64,000 nt of DNA from an uncultured Actinomycetes bacterium (GCA_903872155.1 CAIQJP010000042.1:1-64000), one strand, 5' to 3'. Positions 52,225 through 63,713 are shown, counted from the stretch's first letter. Program-made: numbers and translations. The notes: generated from the sequence alone by a model not told the origin.

Positions 52225-54498
52225 ATGCAAGAACTCCTCACGTTCACAATCATTGGTCTGTCAACGGGCGCAATCTACGCAGTTGTCGCGAGTGGATTAG
52301 TCGTCACCTACACAACTTCGGGCATCTTCAACCTCGCTCACGGAGCGACCGGCATGCTGGCCGCATTTACATACTGGCAGTTGCGGTTTGACTGGAATAT
52401 GCCAGCACCTTTGGCTCTCTTCATCACGCTGTTCGTTCTTTGCCCCCTCTTTGGGATTCTCACCGAACGATTCGTCATGCGAGGCCTGCAAGGAACTTCA
52501 GAAGTTGTGCGCCTTTCGGTCACAGTTGCCTTATTCGCTTTCATGATCGGAATTGCTAACTGGGTTTGGCCAAGCGATTCAAGCCGTGAAGCCTTTACAA
52601 AGTTCTTTGAGGGCAACACGGTCTCGATCGGTGGAATCAACATCAGTTGGCACAAACTGATCACATTTGGTTGCGCCATTTTGGTTGCCATAGTTCTGCG
52701 TCTCTTGCTCTTCCGCACCCGCATGGGCGTCGCAATGCGTGCGGTCGTTGACGATCGTGCACTCACTGAACTCAACGGTGGACGACCAGATCGTGTTGCG
52801 ATGTTTGCCTGGGCACTCAGCGCAATGCTTGCTGGTCTTGCCGGAATCTTGCTGGCCGGCGAACAACAACTCAACATTGAGCCACTCGTCCTTCTCGTCA
52901 TCAACGCTTACGCGGCTGCCATCATCGGCCGTTTAAAGAATTTGCCGATGACATTTGCTGGAGCCGCAGTTCTGGGTTTGCTTGATGCGTACTATCTCCA
53001 ATTCTCGGACAAGTCATGGTTCCCTCAATCAATCATGGGATTCGGAATTTCGGGGATGCGGGCGTCGATCCCCACAATCGTTCTTTTCATCGCACTTCTG
53101 GCTCGTCCACAAAGTCGGTTACGAGCTGGCGTTGTGCGTATTCGTGAGCAGAACAAGGTCCCCACCTGGAGTGCTTCATTGATGGGTGCTGTTGCCTTGA
53201 TTGCGATCGTTGTTGCTATTTCTGGAATGCTCACACGCTCCAACACTCTCTTGTTGCTCAATGGATTTACGTTCGCCATCGTGGCCTTGTCGCTCGTCCC
53301 GCTCACCGGGTACGCCGGCCAGATGTCGCTTGCTCCGCTCACCTTTGCTGGGCTTGGTGCAATCGCGATGTCAAAACTTCCAGGCGATGGAAATTTGCTG
53401 ACGTTAATTGTGGCGGTAGTTATCGTCGCGCTCATCGGCGCACTTGTTGCACTTCCTGCTATTCGACTCTCCGGTATTTATCTGGCACTTTCAACGGCAG
53501 CTTTCGCTGTCTTGGTCACAAAACTGATTTTCAATCAGAAGCAAACTTTCATGAGTGGCAACATTGCCGTACCAGTGCTTGACATCCCGTTCATTGAAAT
53601 CAACTCACCGCGGGGCCGCTTAATTTTGGCATCTGCAGCATTTTCACTTCTAGGTCTAGGCGTCGTAGCAATTCGTCGCAGCCGACTTGGACGTCGCCTC
53701 ATCGCACTCAAAGATTCCCCAGCTGCTGCCGCAACGTTAGGTATGAGTCTGACTCGCACCAAGTTGGCAGCTTTCGCAATTTCGGCAGGCATTGCCGCTT
53801 GTGCAGGAGCACTAGCCGGCGACAAAGTGAGTCCGCAGCAGTATGACTTCACGCAAAGTTTGCCCATCGTGTTGCTCACAGTTGTTGGCGGAGTCGGAAC
53901 TGTTGGAGGCGCTTTGTTTGGCGGGCTGATGCTTGGTGGTAATTCAGTTCTGGCATCAGTCGTACCAACTCTCAAGAACGTCACCAAGATTCTTCCTGGC
54001 ACCATTGGTGTCACTCTTGGTCGCAATCCGAGTGGAGCGGCAAACCAGATTGCTGATGCCTTTCGCTCGCTCTCCAACCGTTGGAGCCTTCTTGCATTCG
54101 CGGCGACTGGTGGAATTGTCATCTGGATTCTTGATGCCCAATACGTCATTTCGCATTGGGCGTTCTTTATCAGTGGCGTCTTTTGGTTGCTCGCGGTTAC
54201 CCCCAACCTCGTCGGGATTTTGCAAGCACCCAGAACTCGTCAGATCATCGCCAGCATCTATCTCGCGATCGGTGTCATCGTTGCGATTTCGATTGATTGG
54301 GACAACGCAGTCGATTCAACTGGCAAGCGCCTCATCGCACTAGTTCTACTCATCGCTTTGTTTGGAGTCGGCGCACAACGCTTGACCGAAAATGCTCCGC
54401 GAGTACACCGCGCATCTCCCGATGTCATCGGCTTGACCACAGCATTCACCGATGAAGAACTCGATCACGCCGAACGCGAACTAGGCGTGGTGCTCTGA
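52225..54498 (+). CDS. Fused LivH-LivM permease of BCAA-type ABC importer
   Basis: 757 residues. The first 295 are LivH-like ([62 protein letters not shown]), residues 310-620 LivM-like ([83 protein letters not shown]). About 120 extra C-terminal residues add two to four hydrophobic helices ([42 protein letters not shown]) and a charged tail. In most bacteria LivH and LivM are separate; the fusion fixes a 1:1 ratio. Its stop overlaps the ATPase start by one base. Confidence 0.9.
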   Translation: MQELLTFTIIGLSTGAIYAVVASGLVVTYTTSGIFNLAHGATGMLAAFTYWQLRFDWNMPAPLALFITLFVLCPLFGILTERFVMRGLQGTSEVVRLSVTVALFAFMIGIANWVWPSDSSREAFTKFFEGNTVSIGGINISWHKLITFGCAILVAIVLRLLLFRTRMGVAMRAVVDDRALTELNGGRPDRVAMFAWALSAMLAGLAGILLAGEQQLNIEPLVLLVINAYAAAIIGRLKNLPMTFAGAAVLGLLDAYYLQFSDKSWFPQSIMGFGISGMRASIPTIVLFIALLARPQSRLRAGVVRIREQNKVPTWSASLMGAVALIAIVVAISGMLTRSNTLLLLNGFTFAIVALSLVPLTGYAGQMSLAPLTFAGLGAIAMSKLPGDGNLLTLIVAVVIVALIGALVALPAIRLSGIYLALSTAAFAVLVTKLIFNQKQTFMSGNIAVPVLDIPFIEINSPRGRLILASAAFSLLGLGVVAIRRSRLGRRLIALKDSPAAAATLGMSLTRTKLAAFAISAGIAACAGALAGDKVSPQQYDFTQSLPIVLLTVVGGVGTVGGALFGGLMLGGNSVLASVVPTLKNVTKILPGTIGVTLGRNPSGAANQIADAFRSLSNRWSLLAFAATGGIVIWILDAQYVISHWAFFISGVFWLLAVTPNLVGILQAPRTRQIIASIYLAIGVIVAISIDWDNAVDSTGKRLIALVLLIALFGVGAQRLTENAPRVHRASPDVIGLTTAFTDEELDHAERELGVVL

Positions 54499-55208
54499 TG
54501 TCACTTCTTGAAGTTCGTGGTGTGATGGTTCGCTTTGGTGGCGTCATGGCCGTTGGCGGAGTCGACCTTGATGTTCAAGCTGGTGAAGTCACCGGCCTCA
54601 TCGGCCCCAACGGTGCCGGCAAAACCACGTTGTTTAACGTCATCAGTGGAATGCAAGAGCCCACAGCAGGTTCGGTGCATGTCAGTGGTGTTGAAGTGAC
54701 ACACGAGGCTCCTCACCGCCGAGCACGACGTGGTCTTGCTCGCACCTTTCAACGTCTCGAACTGTTTAGTTCGCTCACGGTGCGCGACAACGTGAGAGTT
54801 GCCGCCGAACTAGCTGCACTCACGAATGTGGATGAGACCGTTGACAACTTGCTCGAAAAAGTAGGAGTCAGTGAATTAGCTGAACAAACCGCCGGCGATC
54901 TTCCCACTGGCTCAGCGCGTCTCGTTGAAATTGCTCGAGCTCTTGCAACAGGTCCACGATTACTGCTTCTTGATGAACCAGCTTCTGGCCTTGACGAAGC
55001 CGAAAGCGATCGACTTGGTGTGCTGCTTCGCGAACTCACTGCCGACGGGCTCGGTGTACTACTTGTTGAACATGACATGAGTTTGGTCATGCATGTGTGC
55101 GATCGTATTTTTGTTCTCGATCTCGGATTCATCATCGCTAACGGAACACCAAGTGAAATTCAGCACGACCCCAAGGTGCTTCACGCCTATCTCGGAGCGC
55201 CGTCATGA
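54498..55208 (+). CDS. LivG-like ABC ATPase
   Basis: 236 residues: Walker [10 protein letters not shown] near residue 35, Walker [13 protein letters not shown] near residue 155 and H-loop EHDMSLVM near residue 189. The signature is [15 protein letters not shown], unusual for ABC proteins (LSGGQ) but close to the degenerate form common in LivG. It powers the fused permease from the cytoplasm. Overlaps the next ATPase gene by 4 bases. Confidence 0.9.
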   Translation: MSLLEVRGVMVRFGGVMAVGGVDLDVQAGEVTGLIGPNGAGKTTLFNVISGMQEPTAGSVHVSGVEVTHEAPHRRARRGLARTFQRLELFSSLTVRDNVRVAAELAALTNVDETVDNLLEKVGVSELAEQTAGDLPTGSARLVEIARALATGPRLLLLDEPASGLDEAESDRLGVLLRELTADGLGVLLVEHDMSLVMHVCDRIFVLDLGFIIANGTPSEIQHDPKVLHAYLGAPS

Positions 55209-55909
55209 CGAACCCGATTCTTGAACTTCGCAATATTCGTGCTTCGTACGGATCTATCGAAGTACTTCACGGAGTCAACCTTTCAATTGGTCGCGGCGAA
55301 GTCGTGGCGTTACTCGGACCCAATGGTGCGGGTAAGAGCACCATGATCAAAGTCGTCAGTGGCTTATTACGCCCAACGTCTGGTCAACTCATCGTGGGTG
55401 GACGTGATGTCACTGGTGCAGCAGCGAGTGCGCTCGCTCGCGCCGGCCTATGCACGATCCCTGAAGGACGCGGTATCTTTCCAAACCTGACCGTTCGCGA
55501 AAACTTATTGATGGCCACGTTTAGCGGTCACAAGTTGTCAGATATTGAAGAACGTACCTACTCGCGCTTTCCTCGCCTATCTGAACGCCGTACACAGTTG
55601 GCCGGGACTATGTCTGGTGGCGAACAACAGATGTTGTCGTTGGCTCGTGCCCTCGCAACAAATCCAGTGATTTTGTTGCTTGATGAATTATCAATGGGGC
55701 TTGCTCCATTGATCGTTGCCGAGTTGTATCAGCAGGTCGCAGCAATAGCCGCCGAAGGAGTTTCAGTTTTGGTGGTTGAGCAATTCGCTCGTACGGTGCT
55801 CGGCGTTGCTGACCAAGCAGTATTACTAGCTCACGGAAAAGTTCAAGTCTCAGGTAAAGCATCGGAAATTGGTGAAGATGTTTTGGCCGGAGCATATTTA
55901 GGTTCATAA
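55205..55909 (+). CDS. LivF-like ABC ATPase
   Basis: 234 residues: Walker [10 protein letters not shown] near residue 37, signature [15 protein letters not shown] near residue 135 and Walker [13 protein letters not shown] near residue 155, the typical LivF form. The second ATPase of the importer and last gene of the four-gene transporter operon beginning at 50718. It ends 45 bases before a small membrane protein that may be co-transcribed. Confidence 0.9.
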   Translation: MTNPILELRNIRASYGSIEVLHGVNLSIGRGEVVALLGPNGAGKSTMIKVVSGLLRPTSGQLIVGGRDVTGAAASALARAGLCTIPEGRGIFPNLTVRENLLMATFSGHKLSDIEERTYSRFPRLSERRTQLAGTMSGGEQQMLSLARALATNPVILLLDELSMGLAPLIVAELYQQVAAIAAEGVSVLVVEQFARTVLGVADQAVLLAHGKVQVSGKASEIGEDVLAGAYLGS

Positions 55910-55954
55910 TTCTTCTACACCAATTCTCTTACACACTTAGAAACGGACACGACC

Positions 55955-56323
55955 ATGAACGAAGATCGAATCCAAACCTTTACCGAAGAAATCGGCGAAT
56001 TGAAGTTGCGTGGCGCGCGTGCCGATCGCGAACGTTGGCTGTTGATCCTCGGCGGACTCGGCCTCGTGGCTGGCGTCGGACTTGCAATTTTTGGAGGCTT
56101 CCAAGCAAGTGGTACGACGAACCTGGGTGACCAGATCGCATTCTTGGCGACGGGCACATTGATCGGTCTCGCACTTGTCATCGCCGGAACCGCGTTGTTT
56201 ATACGCTACTCAATTGCCCGCTTCATGCGATTCTGGTTGGTGCGTCTCGTTCATGAACACCGCAGTGAGACCGACCGTGTGATCGGTGCACTTAAAGAGA
56301 TCGAAGCGAAACTCAGCAAATAG
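55955..56323 (+). CDS. Small membrane protein, unknown
   Basis: 122 residues. A charged N-terminus (MNEDRIQTFTEEIGELKLRGARADRER), two transmembrane helices at about residues 29-48 and 62-85, then a basic loop and a C-terminal helix ending in EIEAKLSK. No family recognised. It follows the importer operon but nothing links it to transport. Its stop lies 3 bases from the convergent AAA gene. Confidence 0.6.
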   Translation: MNEDRIQTFTEEIGELKLRGARADRERWLLILGGLGLVAGVGLAIFGGFQASGTTNLGDQIAFLATGTLIGLALVIAGTALFIRYSIARFMRFWLVRLVHEHRSETDRVIGALKEIEAKLSK

Positions 56324-56326
56324 TTC

Positions 56327-57745
56327 TTAGCGTGCGCGGTAAGTGCCGCCGCCTAGACCGCTGGTGTCCTTGTTCAAGCGCTTCGACAAGTGCATTCCTT
56401 CAAGGATGAACTCAACAGCTGCCGCAACACTCGCAGCGCTGTCATCGCCGTCAATCAGCGAATCGACGATTGGACGCAATGCAGGAATATTGCCGATGAG
56501 CATCGCTTGTTCTTCAGACGGCACATCTTCACCCGTGTGAACAACTGCGCCTTCTTCAAAAGCAGTTAATACGGCACCCGTTAACTCTGGTTGCACAACT
56601 TGGCGATAAACGGTGAGAACTGAAGCCTTAATCAGGTCGCGCAACACTTGCCCTTCGCATCCCTCTTCAAGAGCTTCAATTTCAATCTTTCCACCCGTTG
56701 ACGCAGCGAATGCATCAAGGTCACACACTCGAGGAACCACATTGGTTTCGCCCAAACGTAAACCGCGACGCAAAGCGTTAGCAGCCATCACTTCATAGTT
56801 ACTCACGCTCAATCGAACACTGACACCACTGCGCTGATTGACCTGGCTACTACTACGCGCCAACTGACTAAAAGTTGCGACGACGTGTTCCATGTAGGCC
56901 GGAACAGTCACCTTGACATCGCCCACGCTAGGCGGACGTGCTTCTTGGCGAATAATCTGCACTTCAGTCGATGCCTCAAGCGGATAGTGCGTGCGAATCT
57001 GGCTGCCAAAACGATCTTTCAACGGCGTGATGATTCGACCGCGGTTGGTGTAATCCTCAGGGTTCGCTGAAGCGACGAGTAACACATCAATTGGGAGACG
57101 GATCTTGTAGCCGCGAACTTGGACATCGCGTTCTTCAAGAATGTTCAACAAACCAACCTGAATTCGTTCCGACAAGTCGGGCAATTCGTTAATGGCAAAA
57201 ATTCCACGGTTCGTGCGCGGCACGAGACCGTAATGCAATGTGAGTTCATCACTGAGGTAACGACCTTCAGCAACTTTGATGGGGTCAACTTCACCAATCA
57301 GGTCGGCAATAGATGTATCAGGGGTCGCCAACTTTTCGCCGAAACGAACATCGCGATGCACCCACGTAATTGGAGCCTTGTCACCTTTTTGTTCAACGAG
57401 ATCGCGAGCGTGCTTAGAGACGGGGTTATAGGGATCGTCATTAATCTCGCTACCGGCGATGATGGGCAACCACTCATCAAGCAAGCCGGTCAAACTACGA
57501 ATCATGCGGGTCTTGGCCTGACCACGCTCTCCCAAAAAGATCACATCATGCCCGGCCAAGATTGCGTTCTCGAGTTGCGGCATCACGGTGTCTTCGTAAC
57601 CGAGGACACCTTCAAACAATGGTTGCTTGGCCATTATGCGTGCGACCGCATTGCGACGCATCTCTTCTTTGACGGGACGCGAGACCCATCCAGATGCTTT
57701 GAGTTCACGAATATTGGCCGCTGAGGGTGCCGGAGAATTTGACAT
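56327..57745 (-). CDS. MoxR/magnesium-chelatase-like AAA+ ATPase
   Basis: 472 residues from ATG 57745 (MSNSPAPSAANIRELKASG); an in-frame GTG lies seven codons upstream. AAA+ motifs: Walker A GERGQAKTRMI near residue 70, Walker B RGIFAINELPDL near residue 185, sensor VASANPEDYTNRGRIITPLKDRFGSQIRTHYP near 225. The length and sequence match the actinobacterial magnesium chelatase-family protein (Rv0958-like), not chlorophyll synthesis. Such ATPases usually act with a VWA-domain partner, which is not next to it here. Divergent from the GH2 gene. Confidence 0.85.
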   Translation of the reverse strand: MSNSPAPSAANIRELKASGWVSRPVKEEMRRNAVARIMAKQPLFEGVLGYEDTVMPQLENAILAGHDVIFLGERGQAKTRMIRSLTGLLDEWLPIIAGSEINDDPYNPVSKHARDLVEQKGDKAPITWVHRDVRFGEKLATPDTSIADLIGEVDPIKVAEGRYLSDELTLHYGLVPRTNRGIFAINELPDLSERIQVGLLNILEERDVQVRGYKIRLPIDVLLVASANPEDYTNRGRIITPLKDRFGSQIRTHYPLEASTEVQIIRQEARPPSVGDVKVTVPAYMEHVVATFSQLARSSSQVNQRSGVSVRLSVSNYEVMAANALRRGLRLGETNVVPRVCDLDAFAASTGGKIEIEALEEGCEGQVLRDLIKASVLTVYRQVVQPELTGAVLTAFEEGAVVHTGEDVPSEEQAMLIGNIPALRPIVDSLIDGDDSAASVAAAVEFILEGMHLSKRLNKDTSGLGGGTYRAR

Positions 57746-57812
57746 ATCTTGAGAGTAATCCGCCACTGATGAAACGCAGTGGTCGTGCCCTTTCTCTACT
57801 ACCGTCTGAGGT

Positions 57813-59981
57813 GTGACAACCTCGACCGAGCATGAGAATGAGATGTGGACCTCTCTCGATCTCTCAGGTCAGTGGCGTGTCACCAAGGCGACTGATGATG
57901 CCCTACGCACCAGTGTTGGCCTTGATACCGACGACGAAGAATGGCCGACGATTCAGGTTCCAAGCCATTGGCAATCACACCCACTCTTTGTCTCCGAAAA
58001 TGGACCTCTTTTGTATCGCAAAGACTTCGAACTCGGCGTGCCCGAATCTGGCGAACGACGCTTCATCGTGGTTGACGGACTTTTTTATCAAGGCGACGTA
58101 TGGCTGGACGGCGCCTACTTGGGTGACCCCGAGGGCTATTTCATCCCTCATGCGTACGACATCACTGCTCTTGCAAAGCTTGATACCGAACACGTCTTAG
58201 CCATCGGAGCGACGTGTAGTCCTCAACGTGACAAAAAGGCTAAGCGAAATATCACTGGCGTCTTCCAACATTGGGATTGCATTGATCCCGATTTCAATCC
58301 CGGTGGAATTTGGCGCGGTGTACGCATTGAGAGATCAGGACCGGTGCGCATTGATGCCCTACGCGTTCTGTGTCGCGATGCCAACGAAGCTCGCGCCAAT
58401 GTACGTCTGAGTGCTCGACTCGATAGCGACAGCGATCTTCCAGTTCGCATCGTCACTTATGTCAATAACAAGGTTGTTGACGAAATTGAAAAGTCATTGG
58501 CGAACGGAATCAATACTCTCGATTGGGACATTGATATTGACGAGCCAAAACTCTGGTGGCCGTGGTCAATGGGTCAGCAAAATCTCACGGATATCCGAGT
58601 TGAAGTTGTGCACAACGGTACCGTCAGCCACTCGGTCCGTCGACGAACGGGCTTACGCGAAGTAGCAGTTCAAGATTGGGTCTATTCGATCAATGGCGAA
58701 CGTATCTTTTTGAAGGGTGCAAATCTTGCGCCGACACGAGCGATGTTGGGCGATGCCAACGAAACTGAACTACGTCGCGATATTGAACTAGCCCGCGAGG
58801 CTGGTCTTGATCTTGTTCGAGTGCACGGACATATCTCGCGAACTGAGTTATATGACGCAGCCGATGAACTCGGAATGTTGATTTGGCAAGATTTTCCCTT
58901 GCAGTGGGGTTACGCCCGCCAAATTCGGCGAGAGGCAGTGCGGCAAGCCGAAGAAGCCGTCAACATCCTCGGACATCATCCATCAATCATGACCTGGTGC
59001 GCGCATAACGAACCTTTCACTTTCAGCGTCTCTCCAGGTGAGTCATTTGATTTCAAAAAGATGGCCGTTCCTTTTCTTGCCGGCCATCAACTTCCTACAT
59101 GGAACAAGAGCGTTCTCGATCGTTGGGTGAAGCGCTCATTTGAAAAGGCTGACGTCACGCGACCAGTCATTGCACATAGCGGCGTGTTACCGCACTTACC
59201 CACACTCGATGGCACCGATAGTCACTTGTACTTCGGTTGGTATCACGGACACGAACGCGATCTTCCAGGATTCGCTGCCAAGATTCCGCGCCTCATGCGA
59301 TTCGTCAGCGAGTTTGGTGCGCAGGCCATTCCTGAATCAACTGAATTCTTCGATGCAACTGAATGGCCAGTTTTAGATTGGGAAAAACTCGAGAACAAGT
59401 TTGGTATGCAGCGTGGGAATTTTGAAAATCACTGCCCTGCTTCGGCCTTTGACAGTTTTAATGAATGGCGCGTCGCAACGCAGACATATCAAGCGGACGT
59501 CATTCGTTACCACATTGAAACTCTGCGTCGATTGAAGTACCGACCAACTGGTGGTTTTTGCATGTTTGCTTTAAACGATGCAATGCCCATGATTTCGTGG
59601 AGTGTGCTTGATCACAAACGCGTTCCTAAATTGGGATACACCGCACTCGCCGAAGCTTGCCGTCCCGTCATCGTGACGGCTGATCGTCTACCTCAATCAA
59701 TGCGGCCGGGCGACCAACTACGAGTTGCCCTTCATGTTGTCAGCGATCTACATCGCGAACTCGAAGACGCCACAGTGACCGCAACAGTTGAGTCAACCGG
59801 CGATCCGCAGGTATGGCAGTTCGAAGGCGCCATTGCAGCCGACGATTGCACCCTGGTTGGGCACATCTTGATGACAGCACCATTTGCTGAAGGCCCAGTG
59901 GTATTAGACCTGACGCTCGTGAGTGGAGATGTCGTTGCGACTAACCGTTATCAAACAGTTGTCATCGCAAAGTTGTCATAG
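57813..59981 (+). CDS. Glycoside hydrolase family 2 (beta-mannosidase-like)
   Basis: 722 residues, GTG start, no signal peptide. The three N-terminal domains are visible: sugar-binding jelly roll (DLSGQWRVTKATDD to YITALAK), immunoglobulin-like domain near residue 190-280 (ENIDEPKLWWPWSMGQQNLT), then the TIM barrel (YSINGERIFLKGANLAPTRAML). The acid/base is Glu400 in WCAHNEPF and the nucleophile Glu500 in RFVSEFGAQ. The WW/WP and barrel pattern is beta-mannosidase-like. It would hydrolyse beta-mannosides or beta-glucosides in the cytoplasm. Confidence 0.85.
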   Translation: MTTSTEHENEMWTSLDLSGQWRVTKATDDALRTSVGLDTDDEEWPTIQVPSHWQSHPLFVSENGPLLYRKDFELGVPESGERRFIVVDGLFYQGDVWLDGAYLGDPEGYFIPHAYDITALAKLDTEHVLAIGATCSPQRDKKAKRNITGVFQHWDCIDPDFNPGGIWRGVRIERSGPVRIDALRVLCRDANEARANVRLSARLDSDSDLPVRIVTYVNNKVVDEIEKSLANGINTLDWDIDIDEPKLWWPWSMGQQNLTDIRVEVVHNGTVSHSVRRRTGLREVAVQDWVYSINGERIFLKGANLAPTRAMLGDANETELRRDIELAREAGLDLVRVHGHISRTELYDAADELGMLIWQDFPLQWGYARQIRREAVRQAEEAVNILGHHPSIMTWCAHNEPFTFSVSPGESFDFKKMAVPFLAGHQLPTWNKSVLDRWVKRSFEKADVTRPVIAHSGVLPHLPTLDGTDSHLYFGWYHGHERDLPGFAAKIPRLMRFVSEFGAQAIPESTEFFDATEWPVLDWEKLENKFGMQRGNFENHCPASAFDSFNEWRVATQTYQADVIRYHIETLRRLKYRPTGGFCMFALNDAMPMISWSVLDHKRVPKLGYTALAEACRPVIVTADRLPQSMRPGDQLRVALHVVSDLHRELEDATVTATVESTGDPQVWQFEGAIAADDCTLVGHILMTAPFAEGPVVLDLTLVSGDVVATNRYQTVVIAKLS

Positions 59982-59985
59982 CAAA

Positions 59986-60762
59986 TTAGCTGCGCGAGAT
60001 TTCTTTGCGGTTCTTGAGCTTGGACTTGCGATAGTCCTTGTTCATTAACGCAATGACATCAATCGAAATTTCCTTCGGGCACGCCGCTTCACATTCACCA
60101 TGGTTGGTGCATGAACCGAAGTACTCGTCCATGGTCTCGACCATCGCTTCGGTGCGCTTGTATCGCTCGGCCTGACCTTGCGGCAACAAGTTGAGGTGCG
60201 AAATCTTCGCTGCTGTGAACAAGTTGGCTGCACCATTGGGGCATGCGGCAACACAAGCACCACAACCGATGCACTCAGCAGAGTCCATCGCTGCATCAGC
60301 AACACTCTTCGGAATCGGAATGAGGTTGGCATCGGGGGCACCACCGGTGTTCGCCGAAATGAAACCACCTGATTCGATGATGCGATCAAATGCTGAACGG
60401 TCAACCATCAAGTCTTTAATGATCGGGAACGCTGCAGCACGCCAGGGCTCGATCACGATTTCGTCGCCGCTCTTGAACTTGCGCATGTGCAACTGACATG
60501 TTGCGGTACTGCGCTCGGGACCGTGAGCTTGACCGTTAATCATCAAAGAACATGTTCCGCAAATTCCTTCACGACAGTCGTGGTCGAACACGACTGGCAA
60601 CTTGTTCTCGCCGATGAGTCCTTCGTTGAGTACGTCAAGCATTTCGAGAAACGACGCTTCGTCGCTGATCTCGGGCATGACATATTCCTCGAAGTGACCC
60701 TTTTCGGTCGGACCTGACTGACGCCAGATTTTGAGTTTGAGGTTCTTGAGATGGTTGCTCAC
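59986..60762 (-). CDS. sdhB: Succinate dehydrogenase iron-sulfur subunit
   Basis: 258 residues with GTG start overlapping the sdhA stop (GTGA). The 2Fe-2S cluster ligands are in CREGICGTC near residue 63, the 4Fe-4S in [11 protein letters not shown] near residue 143 and the 3Fe-4S in [14 protein letters not shown] near residue 200. It passes electrons from the flavoprotein to the quinone site. Together with the single membrane subunit this is a B-type complex, found in Actinobacteria, Bacteroidetes and others. Confidence 0.94.
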   Translation of the reverse strand: MSNHLKNLKLKIWRQSGPTEKGHFEEYVMPEISDEASFLEMLDVLNEGLIGENKLPVVFDHDCREGICGTCSLMINGQAHGPERSTATCQLHMRKFKSGDEIVIEPWRAAAFPIIKDLMVDRSAFDRIIESGGFISANTGGAPDANLIPIPKSVADAAMDSAECIGCGACVAACPNGAANLFTAAKISHLNLLPQGQAERYKRTEAMVETMDEYFGSCTNHGECEAACPKEISIDVIALMNKDYRKSKLKNRKEISRS

Positions 60763-62681
60763 TTGTAGCTCCGTGTCGCTAGGTGAATTGCTTCAAAATT
60801 GAGTTCTTCTTTATGGCGGATCGACTTAGTGGAATCGCCGGTCCATTCCCAGGCTGCGACGTGAGCGAACTTCTCATCGTCACGCAATGCTTCGCCTTCT
60901 TCGGTCTGGTATTCAGCACGGAAGTGACCGCCACAACTTTCTTCACGCTCAAGAGCGTCACGACACATCAACATGCCTAACTGGAAGAAGTCATCAACGC
61001 GACCAGCCTTTTCTAGAGTCTGGTTCATGCTCTCGGCATCGCCAGTGACACGAAGATCCTTTTGGAATTCTTCGTACAGTGCGGGCAGCTCTGACAAAGC
61101 CTTTTCCAGACCTTGCTGCGTGCGCTCCATACCGCAGTAATCCCAAATGATGCGACCGACTTCGCGATGGAAGTAATCGGGTGAACGAGTTCCCTTGATG
61201 TCGACATAACCCTGGTAACGAGCTTGTGCCGCCAACTCAGCTTCTTTGAAAGCCGGGTGGTCGGTGCCCGGAATTGGCTTGTTCAACATTGGAGCCAAGT
61301 AATTGCCGATCGTGTATGGCAACACGAAGTAGCCATCGGCCAAACCTTGCATCAGTGCTGAAGCACCCAAGCGGTTTGCACCGTGGTCGGAGAAGTTGGC
61401 TTCACCGGCTGCATACAAACCAGGAATGTTGGTCATGAGTTCGTAGTCGACCCACAAACCGCCCATGGTGTAGTGCGAAGCCGGGTAAATACGCATCGGC
61501 ATGTCGTAAGGATTTTCGCCAGCAATACGTTCGTACATTTCGAACAAGTTGCCGTAACGCTCTTCAACAACGTCTTTACCGAGACGATTGATGGCATCGC
61601 TGAAGTCGAGGTAAACACCATTCTTCAACGGACCAACTCCACGACCCGAGTCAACTGAACGCTTGGCTGCACGTGACGAAATGTCACGCGGTGCCAAGTT
61701 GCCGTAGCTCGGGTACAAACGCTCAAGGATGTAGTCGCGCTCTGCTTCAGGAACCTGAGAAGCCGGACGAGTTTCATCTGGATTCTGCGGAACCCATACA
61801 CGACCGTCGTTACGCAACGACTCTGACATGAGTGTCAACTTTGACTGTGTGGGATCGCTTTGCGGAATGCACGTTGGGTGAATCTGTGTGTAGCACGGGT
61901 TAGCGAACGTTGCACCTTTGCGGTGCGCACGCCAAGCAGCAGTGACGTTGCATGCCATTGCATTGGTCGACAAGAAGAACACGTTCCCGTATCCGCCAGT
62001 CGCCATGACAACCGCATGTGCTGAATGTGAAACCACTTCACCGTTCACCAAGTCGCGAGTCACGATGCCGGCACAACGACCTTCAATGGTGACGACGTCA
62101 ACCAATTCGGTGCGGTTGAACATGCGCACATTGCCTAGACCAATCTGGCGAGCAAGTTGCTGGTATGCACCGAGCAACAACTGCTGACCGGTCTGACCAC
62201 GTGCATAGAAAGTACGACTTACTTGCGCTCCACCGAATGAACGGTTGTCGAGCATGCCGCCATACTCACGGGCGAACGGAACACCTTGAGCAACCATCTG
62301 GTCGATGATGTTGACTGACACTTCTGCCAAGCGATGCACGTTGGCTTCGCGTGCACGGAAGTCACCACCCTTGATGGTGTCATAGAACAAACGGTGAACG
62401 CTGTCGCCGTCTCCTTGATAGTTCTTCGCTGCGTTGATTCCACCTTGTGCAGCAATTGAGTGCGCACGTCGGGGCGAGTCATGGAAAGTGAAAACATCGA
62501 CTTGGTAACCAAGTTCGGCCATCGTTGCTGCAGCTGAAGCACCAGCGAGTCCTGAACCAACCACGATGACTTTGAACTTGCGCTTGTTACCAGGCGCAAC
62601 CAATTTGGCATCTTCTTTGTAGTTATTCCACTTGTCGTTAATTGAACCAGCGGGAATTTTGGAATTGAGTGTGATCGTCAT
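60759..62681 (-). CDS. sdhA: Succinate dehydrogenase flavoprotein subunit
   Basis: 640 residues. FAD domain [23 protein letters not shown] near residue 43, the covalent-FAD His in [18 protein letters not shown] near residue 73, the active-site [13 protein letters not shown] near residue 399 and [25 protein letters not shown] near residue 420. Oxidises succinate to fumarate in the TCA cycle at the cytoplasmic face of the membrane. An AGGAG lies before the ATG. Follows sdhC by 34 bases. Confidence 0.95.
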   Translation of the reverse strand: MTITLNSKIPAGSINDKWNNYKEDAKLVAPGNKRKFKVIVVGSGLAGASAAATMAELGYQVDVFTFHDSPRRAHSIAAQGGINAAKNYQGDGDSVHRLFYDTIKGGDFRAREANVHRLAEVSVNIIDQMVAQGVPFAREYGGMLDNRSFGGAQVSRTFYARGQTGQQLLLGAYQQLARQIGLGNVRMFNRTELVDVVTIEGRCAGIVTRDLVNGEVVSHSAHAVVMATGGYGNVFFLSTNAMACNVTAAWRAHRKGATFANPCYTQIHPTCIPQSDPTQSKLTLMSESLRNDGRVWVPQNPDETRPASQVPEAERDYILERLYPSYGNLAPRDISSRAAKRSVDSGRGVGPLKNGVYLDFSDAINRLGKDVVEERYGNLFEMYERIAGENPYDMPMRIYPASHYTMGGLWVDYELMTNIPGLYAAGEANFSDHGANRLGASALMQGLADGYFVLPYTIGNYLAPMLNKPIPGTDHPAFKEAELAAQARYQGYVDIKGTRSPDYFHREVGRIIWDYCGMERTQQGLEKALSELPALYEEFQKDLRVTGDAESMNQTLEKAGRVDDFFQLGMLMCRDALEREESCGGHFRAEYQTEEGEALRDDEKFAHVAAWEWTGDSTKSIRHKEELNFEAIHLATRSYK

Positions 62682-62715
62682 TTTGAGTATCTCCTAGTAA
62701 TTCCGTACGTACCGG

Positions 62716-63489
62716 TCAGCCGACAACGCCGGCGAGCACTGCAATGGGGAATGAAACGTTGCCAACGACGATGATCGTTGCAAAAGCTGTTGCAATGGCA
62801 CGACGCCATTTGTTGAATCGTGGATTGTTCCAACCCAGCGACTGGAACAAGCTCCACACGCCATGGAACAAGTGCGTACCAAGTGCGATATTGGCCAAGA
62901 TGTAGAAGATCGCTACGGGAACTCGTTCAAGACTGAAGGCCACCGCGCCATACACATCTTTGACACCTTCAGCATCTTTTGTTCCGACATATGAGTTCAC
63001 CGAACCTGCACCAAAGGTGAGGTCGAGCAAGTGCCAGATCAAGAACAACAAAACAATGATGCCCGTGTAGCGCATCGTGCGACTTGCGAAACTCGCAACT
63101 TGATAATCGCGTTCGCTCTGGTACTTCACGGGACGTGCCTGCTTGTTCAACACCGTCAATGAGTACGCCGCATGAATGTGCAAGATCGCCATCGTGATGA
63201 GTCCGCCGCGCAATAACCACAACGTTCCCTTCTCGGGAAGAATTGGGTACAACAAACGCTCCAAAAAGTGGGCGTAGTGGTTGAGGTCTTCTTGACCCAA
63301 GTACATCTTCAGGTTGCCGATCATGTGGAAGAGCACAAATCCCAGCAAACCAATTCCGGTGATCGCCATGACGTACTTCTTGCCAACGGCTGTTCCATAT
63401 AGATCAATCAAAAACGGCTTGCGCTTACGAGCTGCTCGTTTGATTGCGGTTCCGGAGACCGGACCCCTCTTCATCACTGTCTGCGCCAT
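62716..63489 (-). CDS. sdhC: Succinate dehydrogenase cytochrome b membrane subunit (B type)
   Basis: 257 residues from ATG 63489 (MAQTVMKRGPVSG), chosen for the CAGG leader five bases upstream; an ATG at 63525 is also in frame. Five hydrophobic segments, starting VMAITGIGLLGFVLFHMIGNLKMYLG with a heme His, then HIHAAYSLTV, LIWHLLDLTFG and ALGTHLFHGVWSLFQSLGW supplying further His ligands for two hemes b. There is no sdhD, as expected for a B-type complex. A 14-base palindrome and the divergent pyrophosphatase gene are upstream. Confidence 0.9.
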   Translation of the reverse strand: MAQTVMKRGPVSGTAIKRAARKRKPFLIDLYGTAVGKKYVMAITGIGLLGFVLFHMIGNLKMYLGQEDLNHYAHFLERLLYPILPEKGTLWLLRGGLITMAILHIHAAYSLTVLNKQARPVKYQSERDYQVASFASRTMRYTGIIVLLFLIWHLLDLTFGAGSVNSYVGTKDAEGVKDVYGAVAFSLERVPVAIFYILANIALGTHLFHGVWSLFQSLGWNNPRFNKWRRAIATAFATIIVVGNVSFPIAVLAGVVG

Positions 63490-63625
63490 CGTGACCTGCG
63501 CCTTTCGAAAATGAATGCGGCTCATCACACGATGAACCCGCTGAGACGCTACTCCCCGAGCGCCCGTTGCCCTGAAATCAACCGCCGAAAAAGCCCCCAA
63601 GTCGACAACCGTCACAAACCCCCTC

Positions 63626-63639
63626 TCAGAAATTTCTGA
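63626..63639. promoter_or_regulatory. 14-base perfect palindrome upstream of sdhC
   Basis: TCAGAAATTTCTGA is perfectly self-complementary and lies in the 270-base divergent region between sdhC (start 63489) and the pyrophosphatase (start 63760), 137 bases upstream of sdhC. Its regulatory role is possible; no known motif is matched. Confidence 0.35.
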
Positions 63640-63685
63640 AAGTTTCCCGCCACTTATGCCTTGTCATGTCGCACTCAGGGCTGAG

Positions 63686-63696
63686 GATTCTCTACA
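63686..63696 (+). promoter_or_regulatory. Possible -10 region before the pyrophosphatase gene
   Basis: A TACAAT hexamer sits within the interval about 65-75 bases before the GTG start. No well-spaced -35 is visible, so confidence is low. Confidence 0.25.
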
Positions 63697-63713
63697 ATTC
63701 ATTCGCCCCTGGT

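Noticed and set aside
53535-54206. 223-residue minus-strand frame within the permease gene
   Set aside because: Low-complexity Arg/Pro/Ala/Ser composition and position opposite a conserved membrane protein mark it as a shadow.
57119-57724. 201-residue plus-strand frame opposite the MoxR-like ATPase
   Set aside because: Opposite a gene with all AAA+ motifs; no start context and no recognisable domain.
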